DNA of 64,000 nucleotides from Rosa chinensis (GCF_002994745.2 NC_037094.1:5130001-5194000), one strand, 5' to 3'. Positions 36,951 to 49,959 are shown, numbered from the stretch's first letter. Numbers and translations are program-made. The notes: generated by a model not told the origin, from the letters alone.

Positions 36951-37299
36951 CTACTCTTCCGCAAATTCATTAAGCTTCTCCTCTTTCTTCTTCAAATCAC
37001 TTTCATACTTCCTCAGTCTCTCGTTCATCTTCTCCTGTATTCCACGAAAATCCCAACAATCCATGAAGAAAATCAGATTCAACCACCAAATTTAGAAAGC
37101 AAAAACTCGATCAATTCTGCGATCATTTAATTTTCCAGGATTCGAAAACAGAGAGCTTAAAGAGATTAGAAGGGAAGTGAGAAATGACCTTGTAACTTTT
37201 CTCGAGGCGGTCCATGACGTAGAAGCCGAGAACGCCACCGAGAATGGTGCCGGAGATGATTCGGACGTAGGCCCATGTCGTAGAACGCCCAACCACCAT
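36951..37299 (-). CDS. 64-aa single-pass membrane microprotein, STMP1-like
   Basis: Two exons, 37189-37299 and 36951-37034; 195 nt, 64 aa. It starts MVVGRSTTWAYVRIISG, then a glycine-rich hydrophobic segment TILGGVLGFYVMDRLEKSY (about residues 18-33 are membrane-like), then a highly charged helix KMNERLRKYESDLKKKEEKL ending in EFAEE. The layout of a short G-x-x-x-G helix plus a Lys/Glu amphipathic tail resembles the animal mitochondrial microprotein STMP1 (Mm47). The resemblance is by architecture only, and the plant family is not recognised with certainty. An upstream in-frame ATG at 37380 would add 27 residues (MMVYKLEAGCK...), but the short start looks natural. It is convergent with TSR1. 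Confidence 0.8.
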
Positions 37300-37399
37300 T
37301 GTTTTCCTCTCTGATTTTCTCAAGCGGCGCCGGGAGGTGGACTTTACTTTACACCCTGCTTCTAACTTGTATACCATCAAATGTGGGTGGGTTATGCCA

Positions 37400-37982
37400 G
37401 TCGGGTCAGTGATCCGGGTTGCAGTTTCAGCTTTAGTGGAACTGAGACGATGGTGGGCTTTGTGGTAAGGTTTTGCATTGGGCTTTGTTTATACTGTATT
37501 GTGACTTTGGGATTTTAATTGGGTTGAGAAAGTAACATGAGAACGAGGTCGACTCTTCGTAGTTGTTGGAGAATTGGAGAAGAAGGCGTGTGCATAGAGT
37601 ATTGATCAAAAAATAAACTACTAAATAAAAAATTTATTCGATGTCCTTCAAATTGGATAAGGATTTCTTTTGGAATTTAAAAAAAATTACCAAATGGGTT
37701 TTTGACGGTTTATATAGATCCTCAATATAGTCTTTTTTTAATTTGTGAACAATCGAGGCTTTGATTCTAGTCTTCTCCGACAGCAACAGAGCCAGGTGTC
37801 GATTTAAGGTGAGGCACTCACGAAATATCAAAATTTAATTAAAAATAAATTAAAAAACAACGAAAGTGATATACATCTTATAAATTGTCTAAAGCAAAAT
37901 TAAGCAATAACTATATTAACTTTTATAATTCAAAAGTAGAACAAAAATAGTGGTACTGTCACATACGTAATATATAATTATA

Positions 37983-38014
<32 letters not shown>

Positions 38015-39440
38015 AGCACACATATATAATTATATATATAAACACACATGTTCAGACCAAAAAAGAAGACCCACAAAGGTTACAACAGGAAGGATTGAAT
38101 CCATGACCATATTGTTATTGATTCAATCAGACAGCCACTAAACTAGCTTTATTGCATTGTAGAGAACCTAATGTATATTTGTAGTTAAAAACTCTACGAG
38201 ACCCACTAGGCTCCTATGTGGCTCCCCTCCTACTTCCCGATGTCCTCTCCTCTTTTCAAATGAATGAACCGGTGTGATGTATCAACCCCCAATTTGACTA
38301 ATTTCATCGATTCCTCGATCCACACCCAAAAAGAGATAAATGGTCAAAGCGTCAACATATTTCTATAAAACATCAATCACACTTGGTAATGAACAAAAAA
38401 AACTAGCATTATTTTTGCAAATTTAATCTTTACCTGTCTTTTCACTTTAATTGCATATATATATATATATATATAGTGCTTCAAATTATAGTCATTTTAA
38501 TCTGGATCATTTGGATTATAAGAGCAACTAGTGCACACACTCAATGGAGGAAGAAGGTAATATCTCATGCCTATACTATATGTTTTGTAAGTCATGTTTA
38601 CTTTTGTTTTGTAGAATTTCTCTTTTCTTTTATGAGGATAAAGTTTGTAGATTTGTTCCTTCCTGAGGAAATATGTGTCCAGCCACTTGGCGAAGTTCTT
38701 CTGCTATTCTCACCTTCCTCCCGCAAAACACTCGTATGTTTTGTAGTAAAATAGCTTTCTCCTCACTCAAATAGTCAAATACTTCCATTTATCCTCTTCA
38801 ATTCCCACCGGCATATTTATCACTTTTCATTTCTCTTTTCTCTGCAATTCGAAAATTGCTTTCCTTTAAATTCCTCCTAAACCAAATTACATTTCTATCC
38901 AAGTATTAGGTAAACAGATAATTGAACCCACGTATATGTATATACATATATGATATATCACAATATCACATAATTAATCGAAAGAGTTGAGTAGTACTTA
39001 CAGTAATTTCATATACATTCCGAGAAAATTCGATCTTTTAGATGTTATGTTAATTTCATGGAAAAAATATACAGTAAATTGAGTAAATTAGATTTGATTA
39101 TATATGTTAACTATTTTTTAGATGACCAAAAAAATTACTATATTTTTATGTTTCCAAATTTGAGGGCATCCTCGTCAAATTTTCTACGAAAAATCTTTTG
39201 TAAAAGGAAAGGAAAATAAGTTTCACGTCCACCTGGCACCACCTAGAGACTCGTGCTATGCAAAAACGACGAGAGTATGGTTCTGTAATGTGAGTCTGGA
39301 TAGAGGAGCTTTTGAAACAAATTAAAACCAAAACCGCTACCCTCTTCTCTTTTGCCTCACCCAGCTTTTTCAATCTCTAGCTCTTATAGTTCACATCAAT
39401 TCTTCAAGCAGAGGCAGGTTTTGGTTTAGCGGTCGAGAAA
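37400..39440. other. Intergenic region, AT-rich, microsatellites
   Basis: No recognised gene. TA microsatellites occur at about 37988-38014 and 38455-38475. The right end should contain the promoter of the MED25-like gene. ORFs at 38476 and 39146 have no recognisable domain. Confidence 0.6.
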
Positions 39441-39446
39441 CAATCA

Positions 39447-42400
39447 ATGGCGGCAGAAAAGCGGCTTATGGTGGTCGTCGACGGAACAACAGCTATGGGG
39501 CCTTACTGGAAATCCATTCTCTCAGATTACCTCGAAAAGATCATCAGGTATATTTTTTGAGTCGTTTTTGACGTCTGTTTGATTTTCTAATGCATGTGTG
39601 GTTTTCTAATGTGTTTTTATTACGCATGTGGCCGAGTTTGTCTGAATTATCTGGCAGGGACATATGAGAATTCTAGGTTTTGGGGCTTCAAGGTTTTCCC
39701 TAGCTAGATGTACTGGTATCTCTTTTGGTATACATGTTTTGAACTTTTGAGCAAGGAAATGTTTCTGATTTCTTTGATTTGCAATTTCTCTAACAATAGT
39801 TGTGAATTTGTTAGTGTTTTAAATAGTGGATTCTAAACGAAATTGTGTTAATTAATTTCATTTGGCAAAATTTAAGTGAAAAATCTTTTTTGGTTTAACA
39901 CAAAATTTGTGGTTTTTTTTTCCTGGATACAAAACTCATGGCTATTAGTTTATTTGCATCTTTAATTAGTGAATGAAGACTATGACATAGATTTGCTAAT
40001 CAGATCATAATATACCAAGGTTATAAGGTTTTCAATTAATTCCATCAAGTTGATATATACCGGACTTAATTAAATCGAGTCTGTATTGGAAATTATTCTA
40101 TGCACCGACAATGCAAATGACCCAACATTTATAAGATAATATCAACTCTTGATATTTATAATTAATATTTTTATTAATAACCTAAGTGTGTATTTAATAT
40201 AATCTAACCATCCATTTATGTCGTGCACTGAATCCTCCCTCGTAATGTATTAGCAATGTTTTGAGTTAAAATGTTTAAAATCTATTTTTTTTTTAGTTGC
40301 ATTTAGTGATCTAATGAAGTGCATAAAATATAATTTTGAATTTTAGTTGCATGAGGTAATTCCCTTTTTCTCATTTTCTTACATATTTTGGGCTAATTAC
40401 TTTTTTTTTTTTTTTTTTGTAATTCAGGAACATAAGTGGCCAACCGTCAGCTAACCAGGTATCCTTATTTGAACTGATCATGCACATTCCTTGGATAAAA
40501 GTTTATAGCTAGTCGTCTCTATAGTTGGCTAGGTTATAAACTTATAATCAACTTCCTACTGTTCGATTTATGATTATGATCGATCGATCTCATTATCTTA
40601 TAATGTGTTAATTAACTTTTACTTAATTTTATAGGATGCTTCAGCTGGTGCAGCAGTATACCTGGGCCTGGTTCAGTATAATTCTCACGGACTTGATAAC
40701 ACTGGTATGAACATATATACTTTGATTTTCGTAAACTAATTTCAACCTAATTAAATTAAAGGAAAAAAATATTGATTTGGTAAACTTTTATGCATGCAGG
40801 TTCCTTAACGCGACCAAGTCCTTGGACTAGAAATGTGGATGGGTTTCTTGAAGGGCTCTCGGCTTTACATTTTTCTGGTGGTGGTGGTCCTAATGAAGCC
40901 GCCATTGCTGGGGGACTGGCAGAAGCACTTGTGGTATGTTTCTCTCAGTCTCTGAATGTATGAAAACTTCCCATTAGCTTCTAATTATGAAAATAACTAG
41001 CTAGTTAGATCGATTCTACGTAGATTGATCTTGTTTGGTTAACTTATATCACTATTGCGATAGCATTAACTCACAATTGCGCTGTAATGAACAGATGTTT
41101 CCGAAGCCTACTCCCACTGGAACTGGAACTGAAACTGAAACTGATCAAGTTCAAGACCATAATGCCAGAGAAAGGCATTGTATTCTTGTGGCTGCAAGCA
41201 ACCCTGTGTTGTTTCGAACCGCCGTTCAGATACCGATAATAAGTAATGGCCAATTTTCTTCTGGTACACAAACTCGATGGACTCTTGCTGATGCTCAAGA
41301 TGTTGCCAAATTATATGCTGAGGTAGATATCAAAGAAGATATGCAAATAATACACACACACATCCTTTCATTTTCAGTTCCTAGCTAGTCCCTGATCCAT
41401 GATGTCACCAAAAGCCCTAGCTAATAATTTTTTTTTTTTTTTTCATTTGCAGTGCTCTGTATCTCTTTCTGTGATCTCACCAAAACAGTTTCCAAAACTC
41501 AGAGAGATATACAATGCGGTACAAATAACCAACACCTTATTTGTTCTTTTTCTTGAATTGAATTAAATATTGGCTAGAACTATTGTTGTTCTAAACTGTT
41601 AGCCTTTCTTTCATGATGAACGTACTTTAAGGTTTCTGGTATTAGTTTCGTACACAGTCAATACTCAATATATTGATATGACCAACTCTCATTAGCAGTA
41701 GACCGGTGAAAAAAAGCTAGTAGTATATATTTTGATCTCCACTGCCTAAACTTTGATCTACCACTCACTATATATCGAAATGATCTATTTAATGTATTGA
41801 TATGCTCGTTTACATAGCGTAAAATTACTTCTTAGACATTATAAGAGGTAGTATCCTCTTTTTTTTTGTATTTTTTTTTCTTTGGAAAAGTGAAGGGAAT
41901 ATCAAAATTGTTTTCTAAATTTCAAATATTACATGGCTCTGAAATGTAGGGAAGAAATTATCCTGAATCTGAAGGAACAGTATCTTCCTTCAAAAATGTT
42001 AAGTACCCACATTTTCCTGTACTAATATCAAACAAGTTCTCAGAGGCTCGTGCTGCCCTCGATCACTCTCATCCTGTGATCAAAACTGAATACAATGTCT
42101 TTCTTAGCTCATCATGACTTGCATCTTCCAGAATCTTCCAGAGAGATTAAAATAACCAACCATTATATTTAGTAGTAGCTAGTAGCTACTACCGCTACTC
42201 TTTAAAATTCATCTTTGTCCTTCAGATCAGATACTGCTCATGATTGTTGATTAGCACTTTCCAAAACTGATCTATACTTTTCAAATTGTTACTTGTCACT
42301 GATTCATCCTTTTATTAATAAAAGTTTAAACATTACTGCTGACATTCTATATATATGAGTAATTGAGGATATACTGAATCCTCTCTTAATTGGTGCTGTT

Positions 42401-45400
42401 TTTAGATGAGTTGGTGAACGGAATCTGATATTCTAATCAGTATCACTTATATATATAGAGAAAAAAAAATGGATGGTATAGATTAATTTGTCATTTTCAT
42501 GGTATGCCAACATTGGTAATCAATTATTTTCTTAAAGATTTCAGCATAATGTCAATAAACATATATAAACATTAAGAGTTTCTAGAGTCATTCTTTTTTG
42601 GGTCAAAAGTAGAGTGAAAAATATTGGGGACTGGGGTCATGGGAACTTTTGATGCCCAAATTGGCCATATAGAGAAACTAAAGACGCTATGACAGTAACA
42701 CTAGTGTGGTATCCATCTAAAACTCTATGATTACCCTAATTTCATTAATAACAACTTTTGGATGAATTGGTAAAGGTTTTACTATAACTTGAAAAGAAAT
42801 TGTATATGTAATAGAGTACTAGAGTAGTCAACTAGCCTTTTGTAGGAATAAAACTCCATATTAATCTTATGTTTATGTTGAAACGCGTCGGTTTTTTAAT
42901 AAACTAACAATAATAATTTAATTTAATAGGAAATAAAACTTTGTATCGATTTTGTACGTGCTTATGTTCAAAATGATGTTGTGTTGGATTGATAGTTAAT
43001 CAATTCAGATGTCGAGCCTAATTTATCTTTTCATCTCTTTTATGAAATTAAGATATATATTAATCTATCTCAGTCGGACGTATATATAATTCCATGCTCA
43101 TCTAGTGTTCATGTTTATATGATTTCATCTTTGTCTTGTGTTTATATTATGTCCCAAATAATAAAGTTAGTTAAGCAACTCAAATGTTGTGTTTGAAAGT
43201 AGAAGTTATTCAGAAAGACACAAAGTTAAATGGAAGTTTGAAACAAAGCTAATGTTGGAATGGTTCAGCCTAGGTCCAGTTTGCTTTGCCACTAGTTCTT
43301 CTAGTTAACTGCACACAGATTTCTGGGAAAGCTTCTAATTAACTGTTAATTGACTCTGAAACAGGGATATATTGATGATCCTGAAGGAACACCTTCCTTC
43401 AGCGATGCGAACAATCCTGACGTACTTCTTCTTTTGTCGAAGGACTTCTTAGAGGCTCATGCTGCCCTTATTCAGTATGTTGAAGTGAACATACTGTCAG
43501 TTCGGGAGATAAGTCAGATAACAGACTCTGAGCTTGAATATATTGCTTTAGGTTTGTCTTTACATTAATTAAGCACCACAATTGATTTCATCATGCTTGA
43601 TTGTTTCCTTCCGTACTGATCGATAACTACACTACTAACAGAAGTTTCTGATTTACCAGTACATTTCGGAGACAACAGTGAGTTTGATTATATAGGAGAT
43701 ATGTTGGATCCACCCGAGACAGATAAGCAAGACCACCGTGCAGAGAACATTCTCAATGAAACCGAAGAAATGGTAATTATCTTTCTATGCCCTCTTCAAG
43801 TAATGCATCTTACTTTAATCTGTATATGGAAATCAATTAAAACCGTCATCTGTGGACTTCTACAGCTTCTTGCAGCAACACAAGACAGTTTTTCACAAGC
43901 ACCTTCACCCAGCTGTTTCATTCGTGAGACATTGTCCAGTAGCCTTATTCAGTACCCCGAAGTACAGGCCAGGGGATCTGAAGCCGGAGAAAGTAGTACT
44001 GCTAGTACTACACAAGCAGAACTCCACTCTCCACAGCATGCGCAACAAATACTTGCAACTCGTACCGTAAGTGGAGTACACAGATCGCAAGGATCTTGCA
44101 GGGATCCAAATAGTCCACAAACCACAACTTCTTTAGACACTTTAGCAACAACTTCTGGCAACTCAAGGGGCCCACGAGCATCTTCACGTACTCATAGATC
44201 TCAAATAAGTATGGATCCTAATTTCAAACCAAGAAGAAGTCCAAGAATTGCATCAAGAGCTACTGTGGAACAAGGAGGACATGAAGGTGCTTTTGGTCGG
44301 TTTGGGGAACCATCTGGTCCACACACATCAGTATCTGTGAAAAGAAGACCTGCACCAAAAGGATTGAAGCCTCTTCCTGCTAGTATGCAATGGAAAGAAG
44401 ACATATACGAGCTAGCATGGGAGGTATTTTATCCAATTGTTTTGCTTATACAAAGCCTCATTACTTCAAGTACACAAAAGTCATTGATATTGATATTGAT
44501 CTTGCCTAAAAAAGATTTCTGTCCTTGCATTCTTTTTGAGCTTTCAGGGTACGATCTTCTCCAAGCATCAAGAAAGGCTTGTTCTAGTCAGTAAGGCAAA
44601 GGTATATGTATGCTCTTATACTATAGGTTTCCTGAAATTTGCCAAACAGTAAATATGAGACTTTTCTCTTGTAACAGGCGCACAAGATGAAGTCTGCACC
44701 AGAGAGGTAAGTTTAAGAACAGCTTGGTGTTCTCCTAATCCTCTACTTGACTCTGAGATATAAATACCAATGCACTATATATATGCTGCTTCATGAGCTT
44801 CTTATATGTTACAGCCTTACTACTGGTTGGCCACGACTGCTGAAGATGGGTAATGTTATACCAGAAGCCACTGTTGGCAGGTTGTAATTGTAACAAGAGA
44901 AACTGCATGTTCATTCATTTCTATATTCTATGTTAATTATGCCCTCATATTATATCTGTCCACTTGTACAGGTCATATGAAGGACAAGCCCATGATTTGA
45001 TCTTTGAGATTACGGGTGACGAGAAAATATATGACCTACTAAATGAGAACGAGCTGGTGAGGCAACTATTCTTAACTAAGCTCTCTCAGGATATATGCTT
45101 CATCTTTTAAGATCTGCTCCTTTTGGCTAAATTGAAGTTTATGCTAATAACTTGTTAATGATCCATCTTGGTCAAAAGTAGATTAACCACATATACATGC
45201 ATGATATAACACCTAAAAGCTCTGGCTTATTAAAGATAATCCACTATTAGAATGACTAGCTCAATGCATGGGTTTCAGTGTATTAGATTCAGCCTGCCTA
45301 CTCAGTCATTGATAATCACCCCTGCTGAACACAACCACTTCACTGGGAGAGTGTATGCAGGTGAGTTATGCATAACTTTGATCCATCCGGTACAAAACGC

Positions 45401-45529
45401 GCACACACGCACATTCGTATGTGTCTATTATATATTAACTCCAACTGAAATGACCTTTAATCTGTAGGGGGAGGACCTCTAGTGGAGCAACATCTGGTTG
45501 CACAATACAATCAACAAAGGCATCAGTAG
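39447..45529 (+). CDS. MED25-like Mediator subunit (VWA plus ACID-type domain), divergent
   Basis: Long form exons: 39447-39547, 40428-40458, 40635-40704, 40800-40933, 41095-41322, 41453-41518, 43365-43551, 43642-43772, 43866-44423, 44548-44601, 44678-44706, 44815-44880, 44972-45056, 45279-45360, 45468-45529; 627 aa, phases all consistent. Residues 1 to about 245 are the MED25 VWA domain that docks to Mediator (RLMVVVDGTTAMGPYWKSI, GLVQYNSHG, GGGGPNEAAIAGGLAEAL, RHCILVAASNP, CSVSLSVISPKQFPKLREIY). The middle is a Ser/Thr-rich linker with PRRSPRIASR. The end (about 490-627) resembles the ACID activator-binding domain (YELAWEGTIFSKHQERLVLV, TTGWPRLLKMGNVIPEA, FSLPTQSLIITPAEHNHFTG). MED25/PFT1 of Arabidopsis is about 836 aa with a Gln-rich tail; this copy is shorter and lacks it, so it looks like a divergent paralogue. 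Exon 41950-42117 gives an alternative VWA-only end. Confidence 0.82.
41950..42117 (+). CDS. Alternative terminal exon of the MED25-like gene (duplicate of exon 43365-43551)
   Basis: The segment starts after a good acceptor (gaaatgtag) in the phase left by exon 41453-41518. It codes GRNYPESEGTVSSFKN...HFPVLISNKFSEARAALDHS and ends in TGA, which would give a 265-aa VWA-only protein. The exon at 43365 codes the homologous GYIDDPEGTPSFSDANN...VLLLLSKDFLEAHAAL with the same phase and no stop. The two are tandem duplicates of the last VWA exon and must be alternative: using the first closes the protein, skipping it leads to the ACID part. Confidence 0.75.
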   Translation, partial: GRNYPESEGTVSSFKNVKYPHFPVLISNKFSEARAALDHSHPVIKTEYNVFLSSS

Positions 45530-45582
45530 CACCAATATGCCACAACTGGTACAAGACTGCGCAGTGAGCAAGTCATTGTACT

Positions 45583-45929
45583 GAATGACTGGCTCAATGC
45601 ATGGGTTTCAGGTATAAAATTCGGCCTGCCTACTCAAGTCGTTAATAATTACCCCTGCTGTACACAACCACTTCACTGGGAGAGTGTGTGCAGGTAAGTT
45701 AATGCATAACTTTGATCCATCCAGTACAATACACACGCGCACATACATGTTCTATATATATAGAAGCTCCAGCTGAACTGATCTTTGATTTGTAGGGGAA
45801 GGACCTCCACTGGAGCAACATATGGTTGAACAATACAATCAAAGAAAGCATCAGCAACAGCAATATGCCACAACTGGTACAAAACTGCGCAGTGAGCTTT
45901 CAAGTATAGGGACGACCAACAGATCCTAG
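45583..45929 (+). pseudogene. Degenerate tandem duplicate of the last two MED25-like exons
   Basis: The block repeats 45251-45582 with a period of about 332 bp, intron included. The first copied exon (from 45612) begins GTA TAA in the used phase and carries a one-base insertion (actcaagtcg against actcagtcat), so it cannot replace exon 45279-45360. The second copied exon is open longer: where copy one has a TAG (cagtagcacc) this copy reads cagcaacagc and continues QQQQYATTGTKLRSELSS to a TAG at 45927. It may show the ancestral C-terminus. Confidence 0.8.
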
Positions 45930-46500
45930 ATAGCTTATTTCTGCTTGGAAGAAAAGACATACATAGACGCTGTCATTTTTGTGATGGATTTCTGACCTTT
46001 TAAATGCACCCTTATTCCTCATCCATCTTAAACTTCGGATTCACAGTCCTCCCCTTGAAGGCCTGACGCACACTATTGGGATTATGCCAAGTTGACCTGA
46101 CCTTAAGTAGTAATCAATTCAAGCAGTATCTATCACAATTGAAATAAAGTGAAGAAATCATACCCCAACAATAGACTGGATTCTCATCATATATACAGAT
46201 CATAACGATATGATAATGACAGCACATGAACGGTTAAATTACAGAACAGAGACAACATGTTTCATTACAAACTATACACAAAGGGGTTTTTGTACAAAGC
46301 TCCACCCAGGCAATCCACACAGTTTGCTTCCCACAGAAAAAGTGGCGGGAAAGCAAAAAGTGGCAGCAACTGTTATTACTGATTGCACTGGAGTAAGACA
46401 TATTGACATATTCAATCATCTATACCAGTAATCTGCACCTAAAGATACAGCACATGCTACATTGTAAACAAAAAAAATGAACCGCATGATTTTTCTCGAA

Positions 46501-49500
46501 TTAACTATTAACCTGCTGTCCTTTCTTCTTTAGCTTTAGACCCTTCGGGCTGGACTGCTTTGGAGGTGGCTCCACAAGCAAGAGGCGTGACATGACATAT
46601 GCCAAGAGTTCTTCACGGTGGGAAAATGTGAAGTCCAAATGTGCATACTCAAACTCATTGTATGATGCATTTACACCTGAATTCTTCATCACCTTATAAT
46701 GCTTCCTTACCATTGATGGCCTAATTACCTTGTCCTTACGTCCAGCAACCAGATCAACCGGAATATCAATGAGCCCATAGTACTCTCCCAAGTCTAATGG
46801 CTCTGGAGATCCATAAACCTCCATATTAGCAGAAGCTCTCCCATAATCAAACATCCTAAACCTTTTTGCACGCTTCATTTGTGCAAGATGGAGAGCCACT
46901 TGGAACGATACCCCCGGCATGTCATTCATGTTATAATGTGGTAGGCCCAACACACCAACCCAATTTGAGCTATCTCCACCTACAAAATAACTCATCAGTG
47001 TCTGAACCAATCCTCCAACAGCAGGGTAATTATGGAAGTCCCGTGCCAACTTGTTTAGAAGCATGCGAAAGAATTTGGTTGGTATATAGATGCCAGGAAC
47101 AAGGGGTTGCAGAAGGGGAGCCAATAGAAGAAAGGAGTATTCCACGACCGAAAACATAAAGGTAGAATCTTCATGGAAGCCAGCAGGTGATAATAAAATC
47201 AATCTCGAGAGTCTGTGGGGTTTCTCTTCTATCCTCTGTGTTACAACATACATTAATATAGCTGCTCCTCCCAAGCTATGGCAAATTGCACAAAGCTTAT
47301 AAGGTTGATCACCATTGGTTTCTTCCTCAATATCAGGTTGACTAAGCTTCAATTCTGCAGTTTTAACTTGGTGGATCTTCTCTATCATTGCAGGAATATC
47401 CTGAGTCCCATGCTCATTGATTGAGTACTGCCAGTACCTGCATTGGTTGATACATTTAGTAGATACTTGAAGGAAACTGGTATTTTAGGCTTTGAGAGCC
47501 ATACATATGCAATCTCATTCTCTCCCCACTGATGATCTGTAGAGTATCAAAATAATAAAGGAAAGAAAATACAGAGGGATAAATCTCTCACAAACAAAAT
47601 AACAAGCAGATATCATATGCCCAACTTACTGTCGTGAGGAAATGCTTTTGTCAACGTGCTCCCTAGAAACCAAGCCACGAAAGTTCCCGAGGAAGACATC
47701 ATATCCTGAAACAGTAAAAAGTATTAGCAAATTTGTAAACCACTCTGTACCCCAAGATGCATCTGCTTTCAAATTAAACATGCCAAACCTTGATCATAGG
47801 CGGCAAATGCAGGTGAACCGACAACCCCATTGGACACCCAACTGGACAAGGAAACAAATCGCTAGAGTGAAAAATATGAAGGTAGTATTTAAACACTACT
47901 GTCAGTGTGTTTGCAAGACAAGAGAACATAACATAATAAGTAGAGATTATGGATTGGCTCCTCATAGGAAAGCAAGCATATTTTATAAGCCATTACTTGA
48001 GATGATGTAGAATTTGCACACAAATATGTAAATCTAGATGCTAATCCGAGTATAGTGGAATAACATAAGAAGGTTAGAGATGAGCTTAAATTTCTGTGAA
48101 ACATCACAGACTCTCTTCCCACGTTTGTAGGAACAACACCAGCTCAATAGGACCATGGCAGGCCGTATTGCTTCTAAAAATAACTACTCTTGATGAATGG
48201 CAGGTGGTCATGCCACCTGATCTTTACAGTTTTCTAAAAGGCTACCCTTTCATTATTCTTACCTACCCAGGGCCACTAATGAGGAAGGAAACTTAGAGAG
48301 AAGTAACTTACCCCATAGATGAATCCAGAATTCCATGTTGTAGATAAACAGCTTTTCGTGAATCACGTCTGCAGCATCACACTAACAAATATTAGACACC
48401 ATATATTCATATCAAAGTTATCACTTTATGAAGGAAAAAATCTATCATACCTTGGGATTCTTTCCAAGAGAAGAACATATCCATCACTAGTGATCACATG
48501 AATAGCTTCGTATGGATACCTAAAACAGGAAGAAAAGTAAGAAATTTGTGCAACATGGGGGAAATAGAGGTTCTGCAATCAAGAAAACAGTAACCCAGCC
48601 TCACCCAAGCTCTGTAATGACATCCTGGCATGTTCGAGCATCAGTATTTAGCGCCTGAAATGAAGTGTTCCTTTCTGTAGGAACTGGATCATCATCTCCA
48701 AGCGTAGCTGTGGGAACAGAAGCATCTGAAGCACTACCATGAGTATCTTGAACTCTGTTGTTGTTTGATGAAAACCACCCAAATAGTGTTCGAAGAGCAT
48801 CAAATGGGGAAAGAACAAAATGAGCTGCTTTATGAACAACATCGAATACAGCTTCTATGAATATCTCAATCGCCAGATGAAGATCCTGTTCAGCATTAGT
48901 TAAACATGAGAATTTCATCCTAGATGTAATTTCTGAAACAGACATTAAAAAAGAAGCCTGCCAAACCTCAATGACTCCACGTCTCCTATCAGTAGTGCGC
49001 TGAATAATGTGATCCTTGAGGAACTGCACTCTATTCAAAGAACTAGTCCTGTGCGAAAGCTGACTGCTTCCTGGTGCAGAAGAGGGTGTCGTGGCCCTAT
49101 TATAAGAAGAACGGCAAAGAAGCCCCGGAAGGCCAAGCAGGAACCTTGCAGGAAACAGAATCCAATAAAATATGTATCTGATACACATCCATCCTGTCCA
49201 TTGCCTAGGCATACTATAAGACCTGGAGACTCTTGAACTTTGAGAAGATGGGGATGCAGGGCATATGTCTTCATCACTATATTCTTCCCCATAGTCTATG
49301 CTCACGCTCGAACCCTCGGAATCAGAATCCACAGGAAGCTCATGTATGAATTGATTGAAAGAGGACACCCCACTACAAACAACCACCAAAACACACACAT
49401 TTCATTCCAGAAACTCATTTTGCAACCCAAACAGATATCAAATTTCACAAAAGTAGAATATAAAGACTATACGTGCAAACATGAATCAACCAAAATTGAT

Positions 49501-49944
49501 GAACAAGCACAGAAAAATTGAAGAGGAACCCTAAATCCAGCACAAAACCCTCAACTTACTTTTCCATCCAGCGAGGAAACCGAGGTCCACGAAAGGTAGG
49601 CCTGAGCTCCCAGCCATGTATGCCTTCAAGGATATTAGCCTTACCTGGCAATAACGCCAACAGCAGAGCCGAAACTCCATTGATGAATCTCACAATATTG
49701 TTCAGCGATTCATACGTAAACGTCTTCACTGACCTGCACAACCACCACACACAAGAAAGCCCAAAATCAACAAATTAAACCCAAAAAAATTGGGTTCTGA
49801 TTTCATCAAATTCAAACATTTTTGTGAAGAATTGAAAGAAAAGAATCAATCTTGCTATGCCTATGCATGCATTGAAGAAGTGAAGGGGGGAGAGACTCAC
49901 TCTTTGGTGACAGCGATGGCGTTGTCGACGAGTCGCTGCATCAT
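46501..49944 (-). CDS. Alpha/beta-hydrolase (acid-lipase-like) protein
   Basis: Nine exons, 5' to 3': 49901-49944, 49560-49733, 48967-49372, 48605-48885, 48451-48519, 48312-48368, 47789-47841, 47630-47705, 46501-47437; 2097 nt, 698 aa. It starts MMQRLVDNAIAVTKE. There is a Ser-rich, acidic region and a hydrophobic stretch (IRYIFYWILFPARFLLGLPG) in the N-terminal half. The lipase part begins at YPYEAIHVITSDGYVLLLER, typical of gastric/acid lipases, with LQHGILDSS (oxyanion loop), YDVFLGNFRG, nucleophile motif CHSLGG, and candidate acid and base in VAGRKDKVIRP and YAHLDFTF. The first glycine of GxSxG is Cys here. Substrates are unknown; esterified lipids are likely. From memory it is closest to At1g73920/At1g18460. 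It is convergent with the MED25-like gene. Confidence 0.93.
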
Positions 49945-49959
49945 TTCATATCCAGCAAA

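Noticed and set aside
38060..38160. tRNA-like or primer-binding-site-like sequence
   Set aside because: No cloverleaf could be assembled and no flanking LTRs are seen; no tRNA gene is supported in the window.
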